Source: Fundidesulfovibrio soli
GTDB taxonomy: Bacteria > Desulfobacterota > Desulfovibrionia > Desulfovibrionales > Desulfovibrionaceae
Length of the DNA stretch: 64,000 bases
Direction: 5' to 3'
NCBI RefSeq assembly: GCF_022808695.1
Contig: NZ_JAKZKW010000007.1
Span: 18,849 to 82,848, forward strand
A model generated the notes under the pieces. The model was given only the letters and a program-made list of their open reading frames with translations, searched no databases and was not told where the DNA came from. The translations under genes and the position numbers were made by a program. Positions 1 through 8,087 of this stretch are shown here, piece by piece. Each line of letters opens with the position of its first letter. The first letter of the stretch is position 1.

Positions 1-17
1 GCTTGCAGCCCCAAGAA

Positions 18-57
18 GCCTCCGGCGGCCAAAGGGAGTTCCTCCCTTTGGAATCCC
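18..57 (+). repeat. Intergenic hairpin repeat, copy A
   Basis: This element starts with GCCTCCGGCGGCC, continues with a CAAAGGGA/TCCCTTTG stem and ends in GAATCCC. Related copies lie at 1861-1899, 13701-13773, 51935-51974 and 52009-52081. It sits just in front of the glycosyltransferase that starts at 74. The stem could act as a transcript end or a processing site, but no T-tract follows. Confidence 0.75.
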
Positions 58-73
58 TTCCGGGGGGTAAACC

Positions 74-1171
74 ATGCGCGTCATCCATTTCTCCATCACG
101 CCCCTGGCCGGGATGCCCATCCGCCTGGTGCAAGCCCTGCGCCGCCACACCGGCATCGACGCCCGGCTGGCCGACCTGCAGCGCTTCGGGCTCTACGACC
201 ATGACCTCGTGCACGCCGAGTCGCCGGATGATGTCCGCGAGCTGGCCTGGAGCGCCGACGTCATCCACCTGCACAACTACCTGGACCTGGACTCGCAGCA
301 ATTCACGGGCGTTGACTTCCGGGCCCTTGCCCGCGCTGGCAAGGCCGTGGTCCGCCAGTTCCACTCCAGCCCGGAGCTGATCGCGGGGGTCATGGGCATC
401 GGGGTCCGCGAACTTTTGGAGCAGCCCCTGCCCGCCCTGGCCATCGCCCAGTATCCCGAGCGCCTCTTCCCCCGAGCGCGCGTGGTGCCCAACTTCGTGC
501 CCGAGCACGACCCGGCCTATCTCCCCTCCGGCGAACCGCCGCAGTGGGACGTGTTCTTCAGCCCAACAAAGACCATGAGCGCCTGGGAGGACCGCTGGAG
601 CACCAAGGCCATGCCAGAGGCCTCGGAGGCCATCGCACGCGCGGCAGAGCACAGCGGCTGCCGCGCAAAAGTGGTCACGGGCCTGCCCCTGGCCGAAGCG
701 CTGGATCTCAAACGCCTAAGCCGCATCGTGGTGGATGATCTGGTCACGGGCAGCTACCACCTGACGGGCCTGGAGGGCGCGGCTCAGGGCAAGTGCGTGC
801 TCTCCTTCCTGGACGAGCGTTCGCTGATGCTGCTGCGGCGTTTTTCGGGTTCGGAGGAGCACCCTTTCCTCAACGTGCGCCTGGAAGACGCGCAACGGGC
901 GCTGGAGGAGCTGCTGGCTGGCCCCTCGCTCGTGGAGGATGCCGGAATACGGGCCCGAGCGTGGGTGGAGCGCCACTGGCGGGAGGAGCGCATGGTGCTC
1001 CACTATGAGGAGGCCTACGAACTGCTGCTGGAGAACCCGGAGCTGGTGGCCCGCCAGCCGGAACTGGCCCTGGACGACCCGGCCCTGGTCATGCGCTACC
1101 GGACGCTGCCGGATATGGTGTACCGCGCCCGAGCGGCGGCCTGGGCGCGAAGGACGAACGCATCAGGCTGA
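74..1171 (+). CDS. Glycosyltransferase family 1/4-like protein
   Basis: A 365-residue protein with the look of a GT-B glycosyltransferase: an N-terminal MRVIHFS strand, a 'VIHLHNYLD' segment around residue 63 typical of GT4 N-lobes, and a C-terminal lobe with 'TGLEGAAQGKCVLSF' near residue 235 where nucleotide-sugar binding is expected. It presumably moves a sugar from an activated donor to a glycan or glycolipid on the cytoplasmic side; donor and acceptor cannot be read from the sequence. The start at 74 is preceded by a G-rich stretch (GGGGGGTAAACC) that can serve as a ribosome site. It stands alone, downstream of repeat copy A, and its upstream neighbour is outside the window. Confidence 0.75.
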   Translation: MRVIHFSITPLAGMPIRLVQALRRHTGIDARLADLQRFGLYDHDLVHAESPDDVRELAWSADVIHLHNYLDLDSQQFTGVDFRALARAGKAVVRQFHSSPELIAGVMGIGVRELLEQPLPALAIAQYPERLFPRARVVPNFVPEHDPAYLPSGEPPQWDVFFSPTKTMSAWEDRWSTKAMPEASEAIARAAEHSGCRAKVVTGLPLAEALDLKRLSRIVVDDLVTGSYHLTGLEGAAQGKCVLSFLDERSLMLLRRFSGSEEHPFLNVRLEDAQRALEELLAGPSLVEDAGIRARAWVERHWREERMVLHYEEAYELLLENPELVARQPELALDDPALVMRYRTLPDMVYRARAAAWARRTNASG

Positions 1172-1286
1172 TTCAATTGTTATTACAGTGTCATTGACCG
1201 AAGTAGCCCAAATGGCGCAATGAGCCGCATTTGCCAGGACTTTCAGCGGACGGATCCAACCGGTTCAAATCGCTGCGAGTGGAAAG

Positions 1287-1679
1287 ATGAATACGAAAAT
1301 CACTGCCATAGTGATTGCCCTGGCTACAGTCATGCTTGTCGGTTGTTCGAACAATGTGCCCGTTGACAAGATCTACGGCACCTACAAAACATCATACCCT
1401 TTTGGCACTGAAACCATCATATTGCAGCCGTCAGGAGAATTCATTCAGACTGTCGCGGTCAATGGCCAAAAAGAAGTCACGGTCAGCGGAACGTGGAAAT
1501 ACGATCCGAATGGCAGCCGCGTGAACTTCGAGGGCTTGCTGATCCTCCTGGACGGATTCGGACAACTCCGGAACGGCTGGAACGAAGTGAAGCCTGGCAT
1601 TTCATCTCTGGCTGTTGAGAAGAACTGGTTCAGAATCATCATGGCGTCGGCCGCGCCATATCCATACTTGAAACAGTAA
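1287..1679 (+). CDS. Small predicted lipoprotein, unknown function
   Basis: A 130-residue protein with a lipoprotein signal peptide: basic N-terminus (MNTK), hydrophobic core, and lipobox LVGC with the modified Cys at residue 20. The mature part is short and beta-rich ('YGTYKTSYPFGTETIIL', 'VSGTWKYD'), reminiscent of lipocalin-like or META-like small domains, but I do not recognise the family. GTGGAAAG precedes the start. Base composition is visibly lower in G+C than the flanking genes, suggesting later acquisition or relaxed selection. It is probably anchored in the periplasm or outer membrane. No operon partner is evident. Confidence 0.6.
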   Translation: MNTKITAIVIALATVMLVGCSNNVPVDKIYGTYKTSYPFGTETIILQPSGEFIQTVAVNGQKEVTVSGTWKYDPNGSRVNFEGLLILLDGFGQLRNGWNEVKPGISSLAVEKNWFRIIMASAAPYPYLKQ

Positions 1680-1860
1680 ATACACCTGCGCCCACGCAGG
1701 ACACGCTGAACGGAGAGAACCGCCGATCCAGGTCAGCTCAGGCTGCGTACGGTTCCGGCATTGCCTGGAGCGTCCGTTTCAAAAAAAGATCGGTTCCAGC
1801 ACGAACCGAACAGGCGCGCCAGAACCGACCAAATCTTCCAATCACAACGCGAAGCCGTGT

Positions 1861-1899
1861 GGGATTCCAAAGGGACTCGTCCCTTTGGCCGCCGGAGGC
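1861..1899 (-). repeat. Intergenic hairpin repeat, copy B
   Basis: Read on the minus strand this is GCCTCCGGCGGCC, then a CAAAGGGAC/GTCCCTTTG stem, then GAATCCC: the same element as copy A. It lies about 30 bases past the stop codon of the DedA-family gene, where it could terminate or stabilise that transcript. Confidence 0.75.
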
Positions 1900-1927
1900 G
1901 CTTCCCCCCTCCCCTTATCTCTCCCCT

Positions 1928-2584
1928 CTACTGGGCGGCTTCCCGGGCGGCCGCGCGTCTGGCGCGCATGAACTCGATCACCCCGGGCATGATGGAGAGC
2001 AGGATGATGCCGTAGATCACCACGCTGAAGTAGCGCTTCACCCAGGGCATGTTGCCGATGAAGAAACCAAGGCCGACGAAGAAGCAGATCCAGAACACGC
2101 CGCCGGAGACGGAGAAGGTCAGGAAGCGGGCGTAGCTCATCTTGCCGATGCCCGCCACGAAGGGGGCGAAGGTGCGCACGATGGGCATGAAGCGGGCGAT
2201 GACCACGGTCTTGCCGCCGTGCTTCTCGTAGAAAGCGTGCGTCTTGTTCAGGTGCTTCTTGTTGAGCAGCCAGCTGTCCTCGCGGCTGAAGACCGCCGGG
2301 CCCACCACGCGGCCGATCCAGTAGTTGGTGTTGTCGCCCAGGATGGCCCCGGCCGTCATCAGCCCGGCGGTGAGCACCGGGTCGAGGTAGCCCGCGCCGC
2401 ACAAGGCGCCGACGGTGAACAGCAGGGAGTCGCCCGGCAGGAAGGGCGTGACCACCAGGCCGGTCTCGCAGAAAATGACAAGGAACAGCACCAGATAGGT
2501 CCAGGTGCCGTAGCTGCCTATGATCATGCGCAGGGCCTCGTCGACGTGGCCGAGCATCCATATGAACTGGGAAATGAGCTCCAT
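1928..2584 (-). CDS. DedA-family inner-membrane protein
   Basis: A 218-residue polytopic membrane protein of the DedA/SNARE-associated (PF09335) family. Diagnostic features are 'FCETGLVVTPFLPGDSLLF' near residues 38-57, an acidic E followed by the PFLPGDSLL loop, then 'GAILGDNTNYWIGR' near residue 80 and a basic 'RFMPIVRTFAPFVAG' near residue 140. DedA proteins are linked to undecaprenyl-phosphate or phospholipid translocation and membrane-potential maintenance. The length is usual for the family. GAGG lies five bases before the ATG. It is the second gene on this strand after the SAP-like gene, but 160 bases with hairpins separate them, so co-transcription is uncertain. Confidence 0.92.
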   Translation of the reverse strand: MELISQFIWMLGHVDEALRMIIGSYGTWTYLVLFLVIFCETGLVVTPFLPGDSLLFTVGALCGAGYLDPVLTAGLMTAGAILGDNTNYWIGRVVGPAVFSREDSWLLNKKHLNKTHAFYEKHGGKTVVIARFMPIVRTFAPFVAGIGKMSYARFLTFSVSGGVFWICFFVGLGFFIGNMPWVKRYFSVVIYGIILLSIMPGVIEFMRARRAAAREAAQ

Positions 2585-2679
2585 GCGGTCCTCTTGGCGG
2601 GGGATTGGGCTTCGGTGGCCCCGGCAGCCATACAGATTTGAAGCCCCGCTTGCAAGGGGCGCATGGGCAGCCCCGGAAC

Positions 2680-2705
2680 GGGCAGCGCCCCGTCAGGGGC
2701 TGCCC
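2680..2705 (-). terminator. Hairpin after the SAP-like gene, no T-tract
   Basis: GGGCAGCGCCCC, loop GTCA, GGGGCTGCCC forms a strong stem with a two-base bulge about 40 bases past the stop of the minus-strand SAP-like gene. No run of T follows on the minus strand, so it may be a Rho-assisted end or a processing hairpin rather than an intrinsic terminator. Confidence 0.35.
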
Positions 2706-2744
2706 AGGTCGGAGGGCGGTCTGGAGAATGCGGCCGGAGGGCCG

Positions 2745-2945
2745 CTAGTTCTTGGCGGGGATCTTCTCGCAGTCCGAACGGAAACAGCAGTGAGGCTGCC
2801 CGCACACGTCGTAGAGTCCCCGCCCGTAACAGGGATCGAAGCCCTCGGCGATCTGCACCTCGCGGATGGCGGTCGTCTTGGTCCAGCCAACGGCCACCTT
2901 CACGCCCAGTTCCCTGGCCTTGTCCCTGACTTCTTTCATGTTCAT
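2745..2945 (-). CDS. Small SAP-like, cysteine-containing protein
   Basis: A 66-residue protein. Its first half, 'VRDKARELGVKVAVGWTK' followed by 'TTAIREVQIAEG', fits the helix-turn-helix of a SAP motif (a short DNA/RNA-binding fold). The second half holds five cysteines, in 'DPCYGRG', 'DVCGQPHCCFRSDC', which could bind a metal. AGGAGG lies ten bases before the ATG at 2945; a second ATG at 2939 is equally possible. Small SAP-plus-cysteine proteins of this kind are common in sulfate reducers, but I know of no assigned function. Confidence 0.7.
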   Translation of the reverse strand: MNMKEVRDKARELGVKVAVGWTKTTAIREVQIAEGFDPCYGRGLYDVCGQPHCCFRSDCEKIPAKN

Positions 2946-3040
2946 GGCGTTCGAGCCTCCTGGGAGTTTCTACCCTCCCTAGTAGACCATCTTGTGTCGG
3001 GGCGCAATGTGGCGGAAAAATTACGTGGAAGTCCGGGTTC

Positions 3041-3901
3041 TCAATCCTGAACGGAGCGTGTGCGGCACAACTCGGCGTGCCATTCGAACACCCTGGTGAG
3101 CAGATCCTCGGCTACGTTCTCCTCGATGGGCAGCCAGACCATCTCTCCGTTCTCGGGGTGCCTGCGGCCCACGCTGTCGAACATGAGGCCCAGGTCCACG
3201 TTGTGGGTCACCTGGTCCAGCAGCACGCGCACGGCCCGGCCGGAGAGCCACAGCTCGCGCGGCTGGTTGCGCACATCGTGTGCGAAACGCATGTAGAGCG
3301 TGAACTGCTCGTGCATGTTCGGCTGGAATTCCGATTGCTTGCAGAACTCATGGGTCAGGTGCAGGCCGAGCCCTCCGGCGGACATGTTCTCCAGGCGGCA
3401 GACCTTCCCCTGGTTGAACTCCCTGAGTCCGGCCAGGATTCCGGTCTGTTCGGCCTGGACGAGCTTGTCTCCACGCCAGATGAGCAGCTCTTCGAACCAG
3501 GAGAGGGCCGGGCGCACCCGCACGCTCCTGCGCCGTTGCGAACGCTCCACGCGCGCGGGCACGGACACGATGAACACGATGCCGCCTGACTTGGCCTGGC
3601 GCACGGACTCCACCTGGGAGCGGAAGCCATAGAACCCCACCCCGGATTTGCCCTCCCGGATGCGGAAATGGCAGGTGAAGGACGAACCCGTGAATTTGCC
3701 CGGGGCCTTGAGCCCGTAGACGTCCAGCAGCAGCGAATTCGCCCCTATGGAGTTGAGCGCGCAGCTCAAGCCCTTGATGGTGGTGACGCCATCCTCGAAA
3801 TCCATATCCATCCTGGCGCGCTGAACGAGCGCCTGATCGAGGATTTCGGCGGAAGCCTTGTCCAGCTTGGGGGTCTTCTTCTTGAAGAGGTCGAGTATCA
3901 T
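3041..3901 (-). CDS. PilZ-domain protein (c-di-GMP effector type)
   Basis: A 286-residue protein. An N-terminal YcgR-like part (about residues 35-130) is followed by a PilZ-like segment starting at 'ERSQRRRSVRVRP' (about residue 120), which matches the RxxxR arginine motif, with 'DNxSxxG' represented by 'LENMSAGGLGL'. PilZ domains bind cyclic di-GMP and often act on flagella or exopolysaccharide machinery. The gene lies 36 bases after the sensor kinase at 3938-6628 on the same strand and is probably co-transcribed, suggesting a kinase output that meets c-di-GMP control. The Shine-Dalgarno is weak. Confidence 0.8.
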   Translation of the reverse strand: MILDLFKKKTPKLDKASAEILDQALVQRARMDMDFEDGVTTIKGLSCALNSIGANSLLLDVYGLKAPGKFTGSSFTCHFRIREGKSGVGFYGFRSQVESVRQAKSGGIVFIVSVPARVERSQRRRSVRVRPALSWFEELLIWRGDKLVQAEQTGILAGLREFNQGKVCRLENMSAGGLGLHLTHEFCKQSEFQPNMHEQFTLYMRFAHDVRNQPRELWLSGRAVRVLLDQVTHNVDLGLMFDSVGRRHPENGEMVWLPIEENVAEDLLTRVFEWHAELCRTRSVQD

Positions 3902-3937
3902 GGCGAGACTATGCCTGGGTTGCGCTGCCCCTTCGGA

Positions 3938-6628
3938 TCAGCGCCTTTCCTTCTTGGGATGCAGCGGCAGGCGCAGGATGAAGCGCGCACCCTTGCCCGG
4001 GGCGGAGATGACGTCGAATTCACCTCCGTGGTTTTCACGGACGATGAAGTAGGACACCGAAAGCCCGAGGCCCGTTCCGCTGCCGGGGCTCTTGGTGGTG
4101 AAGAAGGGCTCGAACACCTTGCGGCGCACGGATTCCTCCATGCCGGGACCGTTGTCCTCCACCTCGATCACGGCCCAGTCACCCTCGATGCGGGTGCGCA
4201 ACGTCAGGACAGGTTCAGCCGTCTGCCCCTGGCTCATGGCCTGGGCGGCGTTGCGCATCAGGTTGAAGAGCACCTGCTGTATCTGGGAGGGGGAACAGGG
4301 CACGAAGGGGTTGGCGGGATCGAACTCCTTGACGATGTTGATCTTCTTGAAATCGTAGTGTTTCGAGAAATTGTAGTCCTGCTGGCACAGCGCCAGGGCT
4401 CTTTCGACTATGTCGTTCAAGTCGGCGGGAAGCCAGGCCGAGGTGCTGCGCCTGCTGAACTCCAGCATGTTGGAGACGATGCCCGCCGCCCGCTTCGCGC
4501 TCTCGCGTAGGTTATCCAGCAGGGGGTAAATCTCGCGCAGCCGCAGGTAGCCGGCCACGCTGTCCATGCTGCAGCCCGCCAACTCGGCGGCGCGGCGGTT
4601 GACCTCCAGCTCGGGCCGGAGCCTGTTGGCGATCACCTGGGCGCTTTGCATCACGCCGCCCAGGGGGTTGTTGATCTCGTGGGCCATGCCCGCCGCCAGG
4701 CCGCCCACGGACATCATCTTCTCGGACTGGATCAACACCTCCTGCAGGCGATGCTGTTCGGTGACGTCGTCGATGCGGACCACAGCCTCGCTCATGCCCA
4801 GGGAGGCCAGCGGGTAGATGATCACGTCCTCCACCTTGGTGCGGCCCCCTTCCTGACTGATGCGCCGGGGCAGGCTCACCAGTTTGCCCTCCGTGATGGA
4901 GGCACTGACCTGCTCGGAGAGGTCGCCCACGCAGGGAAGGCTGAACGCCGAATCCCTCCGGGAATCCAACACGCAGGAGGCGCGGGCTTTGGCGTTGGCG
5001 TGGGTGATCCTGCCTTCGGCGTCCATGCAGAGCATGGCCGAGGGGGATGAGTCGATAATTGCTTGCAGGTAGTTGCGGGTGTTCTCCACCTCGCGTTCGG
5101 CGCGGCGCAGGTCTGTAATGTCGGCGATGACGCCCACCAGCCCCGCCGTCTTGCCAGCGGCGTCGCGGTAGATTGCCTTATGGAAGCGTATCTGCCGGGG
5201 ACCCGCGGGTGTCATCTTCTCGTACTCGTAGATTTGCACGGGGCCGGCGGCGAACAGGGCGTCGTCCTTGGCCTTGTAGATGTCCGCCTCGGACTCGGGG
5301 TAGAGATCGTGCACGGAGCGGCCTATGAGCTGCTCCCTGGTCATGCCCATGAATTCCTCGAAGGCGGGATTGCAGCCAAGGTATCTGCCGTCCACCCCCT
5401 TGAAGAAAACGGGCGTGGGCATGGCCTCCATGAGGGAGCCCACAAAGTTCACCTGTGCGGCCAGCTGGCCCTGCAGCCTGCGTCTGCTGGCGACGTGCTG
5501 CGCCAGGATGCCGCAGGTCGCGGCCAGCAGCACCATGATTGCGATGTAGGTCCACACCACGTGCCGGTAGGAGTCGAGGATGGATGGCGGCTTGTTGATG
5601 ACCAGGCTGCCGGAAGGGAGCCTGCTCTCCTCGAGGTTGAACCGGACGAGCGCATTGTAGTCGAACATGAAACGCCCGTTGGCTTCCATCCTGGGCGGCA
5701 CCGCCCCGGGGGTTCCGGCGCCGAGCATTGCCAGCACGAGCTTTGCCGCCCCCTTGCCTTGCTCGTCCGGCACGATGATCTTGCCGCCCACAGGGCCGAA
5801 GCCCATCCAGGAGGCCCAGGTGATGAACACCGGGGCCGGGCTGGCCGCCGATATGCGGGGCGAAGCGTCGGACTGGAGCATGACCTTTCCGTTCAGCTCG
5901 GGCCTGCCGACAACGTACACGATCCAGTCGGGGCCAAGCTGCGACAGACGCTCCTCGATGGCCGAGATTTCCATACTCTCCATATATTCAATGGCAAGGC
6001 GCGGCGAAAGATTCGCCAGGTCCTTGTGGAGCATTTCGCGGACAGCATGGAAATGAAGGCCCTTCTCCCCTACGACCAGCACCTTCCGGGCCTCGGGGAA
6101 CAAACGGGAGGCCTCAAGCATGGCGTCGCCGAAGCCGGGGCGCTCCAGCACGCCGGTCACCCGTTTCAGAACGCGCAGCTCCTCGGGGAGGCTGTCCCCC
6201 ACGCCGCAGTATACCACGGGCAGGTCCGGCCCGAAGGTCTGGCTGTTGTCCACCCAGAACTCCATGGCTTTCCAGTCCGTCAGGAGCACAGCATCAGGCG
6301 GCTCGGATTGAATCAGGGCCTTGATGGATTCGCGCTTGCCTTCGAGGTAAGCCGCGTAACCAGGGGATTTGCCCATGATGGACACGTCGAGGTATTCGAC
6401 GATTTCCTGGACGGGACGGACGCTTTTGCCGAACTGCTCCGTTATGCCCCGGGAGAGGCCGTCCGTGCGGAACACGCCGTGGCTGTAGCTGTGCAGCACG
6501 AGCACCTTGGAGGGCCGCTGTCCCTTTCCGGCCTCGGCCGCCAGAGCCGCCAAGGGAAGGCAGCCCAGCAGCGCAATCAGCAGCCATGCTGCGGCGCGGA
6601 ATGGCAGGTTCGGAACGAGGCGGCTCAT
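3938..6628 (-). CDS. Membrane sensor histidine kinase with periplasmic substrate-binding domain
   Basis: An 896-residue kinase. The start at 6628 is preferred because GGGAG lies just before it and the protein then opens with a clean signal peptide/anchor (MSRLVPN, hydrophobic to 'LAALAAEAG'). An ATG 33 bases upstream also exists. The order is: periplasmic ABC-type substrate-binding-like domain ('VLVLHSYSHG' to about residue 330), a transmembrane helix ('VVWTYIAIMVLLAATCGILA'), a PAS domain, a second PAS-like segment, HisKA with 'AHEINNPL', and HATPase with 'DNGPGME' and 'GSGTGLGLS'. The DHp has an unusual stretch of about 60 residues between its two helices, shared with the kinase at 25197-27722. 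No receiver is attached; the PilZ gene follows. Confidence 0.9.
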   Translation of the reverse strand: MSRLVPNLPFRAAAWLLIALLGCLPLAALAAEAGKGQRPSKVLVLHSYSHGVFRTDGLSRGITEQFGKSVRPVQEIVEYLDVSIMGKSPGYAAYLEGKRESIKALIQSEPPDAVLLTDWKAMEFWVDNSQTFGPDLPVVYCGVGDSLPEELRVLKRVTGVLERPGFGDAMLEASRLFPEARKVLVVGEKGLHFHAVREMLHKDLANLSPRLAIEYMESMEISAIEERLSQLGPDWIVYVVGRPELNGKVMLQSDASPRISAASPAPVFITWASWMGFGPVGGKIIVPDEQGKGAAKLVLAMLGAGTPGAVPPRMEANGRFMFDYNALVRFNLEESRLPSGSLVINKPPSILDSYRHVVWTYIAIMVLLAATCGILAQHVASRRRLQGQLAAQVNFVGSLMEAMPTPVFFKGVDGRYLGCNPAFEEFMGMTREQLIGRSVHDLYPESEADIYKAKDDALFAAGPVQIYEYEKMTPAGPRQIRFHKAIYRDAAGKTAGLVGVIADITDLRRAEREVENTRNYLQAIIDSSPSAMLCMDAEGRITHANAKARASCVLDSRRDSAFSLPCVGDLSEQVSASITEGKLVSLPRRISQEGGRTKVEDVIIYPLASLGMSEAVVRIDDVTEQHRLQEVLIQSEKMMSVGGLAAGMAHEINNPLGGVMQSAQVIANRLRPELEVNRRAAELAGCSMDSVAGYLRLREIYPLLDNLRESAKRAAGIVSNMLEFSRRSTSAWLPADLNDIVERALALCQQDYNFSKHYDFKKINIVKEFDPANPFVPCSPSQIQQVLFNLMRNAAQAMSQGQTAEPVLTLRTRIEGDWAVIEVEDNGPGMEESVRRKVFEPFFTTKSPGSGTGLGLSVSYFIVRENHGGEFDVISAPGKGARFILRLPLHPKKERR

Positions 6629-6924
6629 CGAACTCCCGGTTTCATCAAGACTTGGGGCCAACGCGGCGGATCACAATGTTCTTCGTAAGGAACAACAATA
6701 TATCCCGATCCCCGGCAAACGGGAAGGGGGCGCTTGCGGCATTTCCGGGATGTTCCATTCCAAAAGTGTAAGCGAACAACCCTTCCGACGTCCGCCACAT
6801 CCCCCCACCCGGCCTGCGGTCCGGCTCTTCCGACGTTGCCGCAATGCTCCGGCTCGTATAGAAATCCGCCAAGATGCACCCGGCCGCAACGCGTGGGAAC
6901 GTGGCCCGAGCAATTGGAGGCTTC

Positions 6925-7515
6925 ATGAGCAAACAACCGGACGACCCTCAATCGGACGATTTCTATCTGGCCATGAGGGAAATGGGCTCCTTCCTGGACA
7001 TAACGCCTTCAGATGCGCGCGAACTCTTCGCCATGGCCCGCCGCCAAGCCCGCGAGCGCATTCGGGCATCCGCGAGCGTGGCCCAGGTGATGACCCGCGA
7101 GGTTATCGGCCTCTCACCAGATACCGGCGTGCTCCGGGCTGCGGCCATCCTGTCGGAAGCGGGAATCTCGGGCGGACCTGTGGTCCAGGAGGGGAGGGTG
7201 CTGGGAGTGCTCTCCGTCAAGGACCTCCTGCCCCTGATCGGCCTGGACAAGGGCACTCCCCTTCCCGCCCTGGTCGCCTGGGTCTTGGCCGGGAAGGCCT
7301 GCCCCGGCGTGCCGGAGGAAGTGCGGGTGAGGGACGTCATGGCCTCTCCCGCGAGGACGGTCCCCATCGGCGCTTCCGCAGCCGACGCCGCGCGCATCAT
7401 GACTGAGAGCGGTTTCCGCAGGCTGCCTGTGCTCGACGGCGAGCAACTCGTCGGCATCGTGACCCGCTCGGACCTCGTCCGGGCACTCGGCGGTCTTTTG
7501 GAGGAAGCCGAATGA
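6925..7515 (+). CDS. Tandem CBS-domain protein
   Basis: A 196-residue soluble protein with two CBS motifs: 'VAQVMTREVIGLSPDTGVLRAA' (first) and 'VRDVMASPARTVPIGASAADAA' (second), each followed by the usual 'GxPVV...GVLSVKDL' and 'RLPVLDGEQLVGIVTRSDL' segments. CBS pairs bind adenine nucleotides and gate enzymes or transporters. I chose the ATG at 6925 because GGAGG precedes it by four bases; an upstream ATG at 6874 lacks this. The stop overlaps the start of the HPP membrane gene (ATGA), so the two are translationally coupled and the CBS module is probably its regulatory subunit. Confidence 0.85.
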   Translation: MSKQPDDPQSDDFYLAMREMGSFLDITPSDARELFAMARRQARERIRASASVAQVMTREVIGLSPDTGVLRAAAILSEAGISGGPVVQEGRVLGVLSVKDLLPLIGLDKGTPLPALVAWVLAGKACPGVPEEVRVRDVMASPARTVPIGASAADAARIMTESGFRRLPVLDGEQLVGIVTRSDLVRALGGLLEEAE

Positions 7516-8051
7516 GGCCCTATTTCGCCAGGATGAAAGGCAACGGCAAGGGCCCTCCGCCGCCGCCGCTGAAGGAGGCCGCCTGGTCCTGGCTCGGGGC
7601 CTTCCTGGGCATGGGGGCGCTGGGCTGGATGGACTCGCTGCTGGTGGAAGGCACAGACCTCTCGCTGCTCATCGGTTCCTTCGGGGCCTCTTCGGTGCTG
7701 CTGTACGCGGCCCCGCGCAGCCCGCTGGCGCAGCCCCGCAACCTGCTGGGCGGGCATGTGCTCTCGGCGTTGGTCGGCGTGGCAGTCAGGCTTTGGCTGC
7801 CCGGCCCAGCTTGGCTGGCCTGCGCCCTGGCCGTGGCCTGCGCCATAGCCCTGATGCAACTGACCGGCACCCTGCACCCGCCCGGCGGGGCCACCGCCTT
7901 CATCGCCGTGGCGGGAGGGCCGAAGATCACGGCCTTGGGCTTCAACTACGCCTTCATCCCGGCGGGAGCGGGCGCGCTCGTCCTGCTGGCGGTAGCCTTG
8001 CTGGTGAACAATCTGGCCAAAAACAGGCGCTACCCGGAATATTGGCTGTAG
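7512..8051 (+). CDS. HPP-family integral membrane protein
   Basis: A 179-residue membrane protein with four hydrophobic helices and the family signature 'GTLHPPGGATAF' near residue 118, containing the HPP triplet that names PF04982. 'IGSFGASSVLLYAAPRSPLAQPRNLLGGH' is also typical. Some plant and cyanobacterial HPP proteins transport nitrite; the bacterial substrate is generally unknown. In many proteobacteria HPP and CBS domains are fused in one chain; here they are two overlapping genes, which supports a transporter-plus-sensor complex. Confidence 0.88.
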   Translation: MRPYFARMKGNGKGPPPPPLKEAAWSWLGAFLGMGALGWMDSLLVEGTDLSLLIGSFGASSVLLYAAPRSPLAQPRNLLGGHVLSALVGVAVRLWLPGPAWLACALAVACAIALMQLTGTLHPPGGATAFIAVAGGPKITALGFNYAFIPAGAGALVLLAVALLVNNLAKNRRYPEYWL

Positions 8052-8087
8052 ACGGCCAAACCAGGCGAACAGGAGGCTCCGGGGCCT

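Noticed and set aside
1245-1285. GGTTCAAATC resembling a tRNA T-arm
   Set aside because: No acceptor stem, D-arm or anticodon arm can be folded around it.
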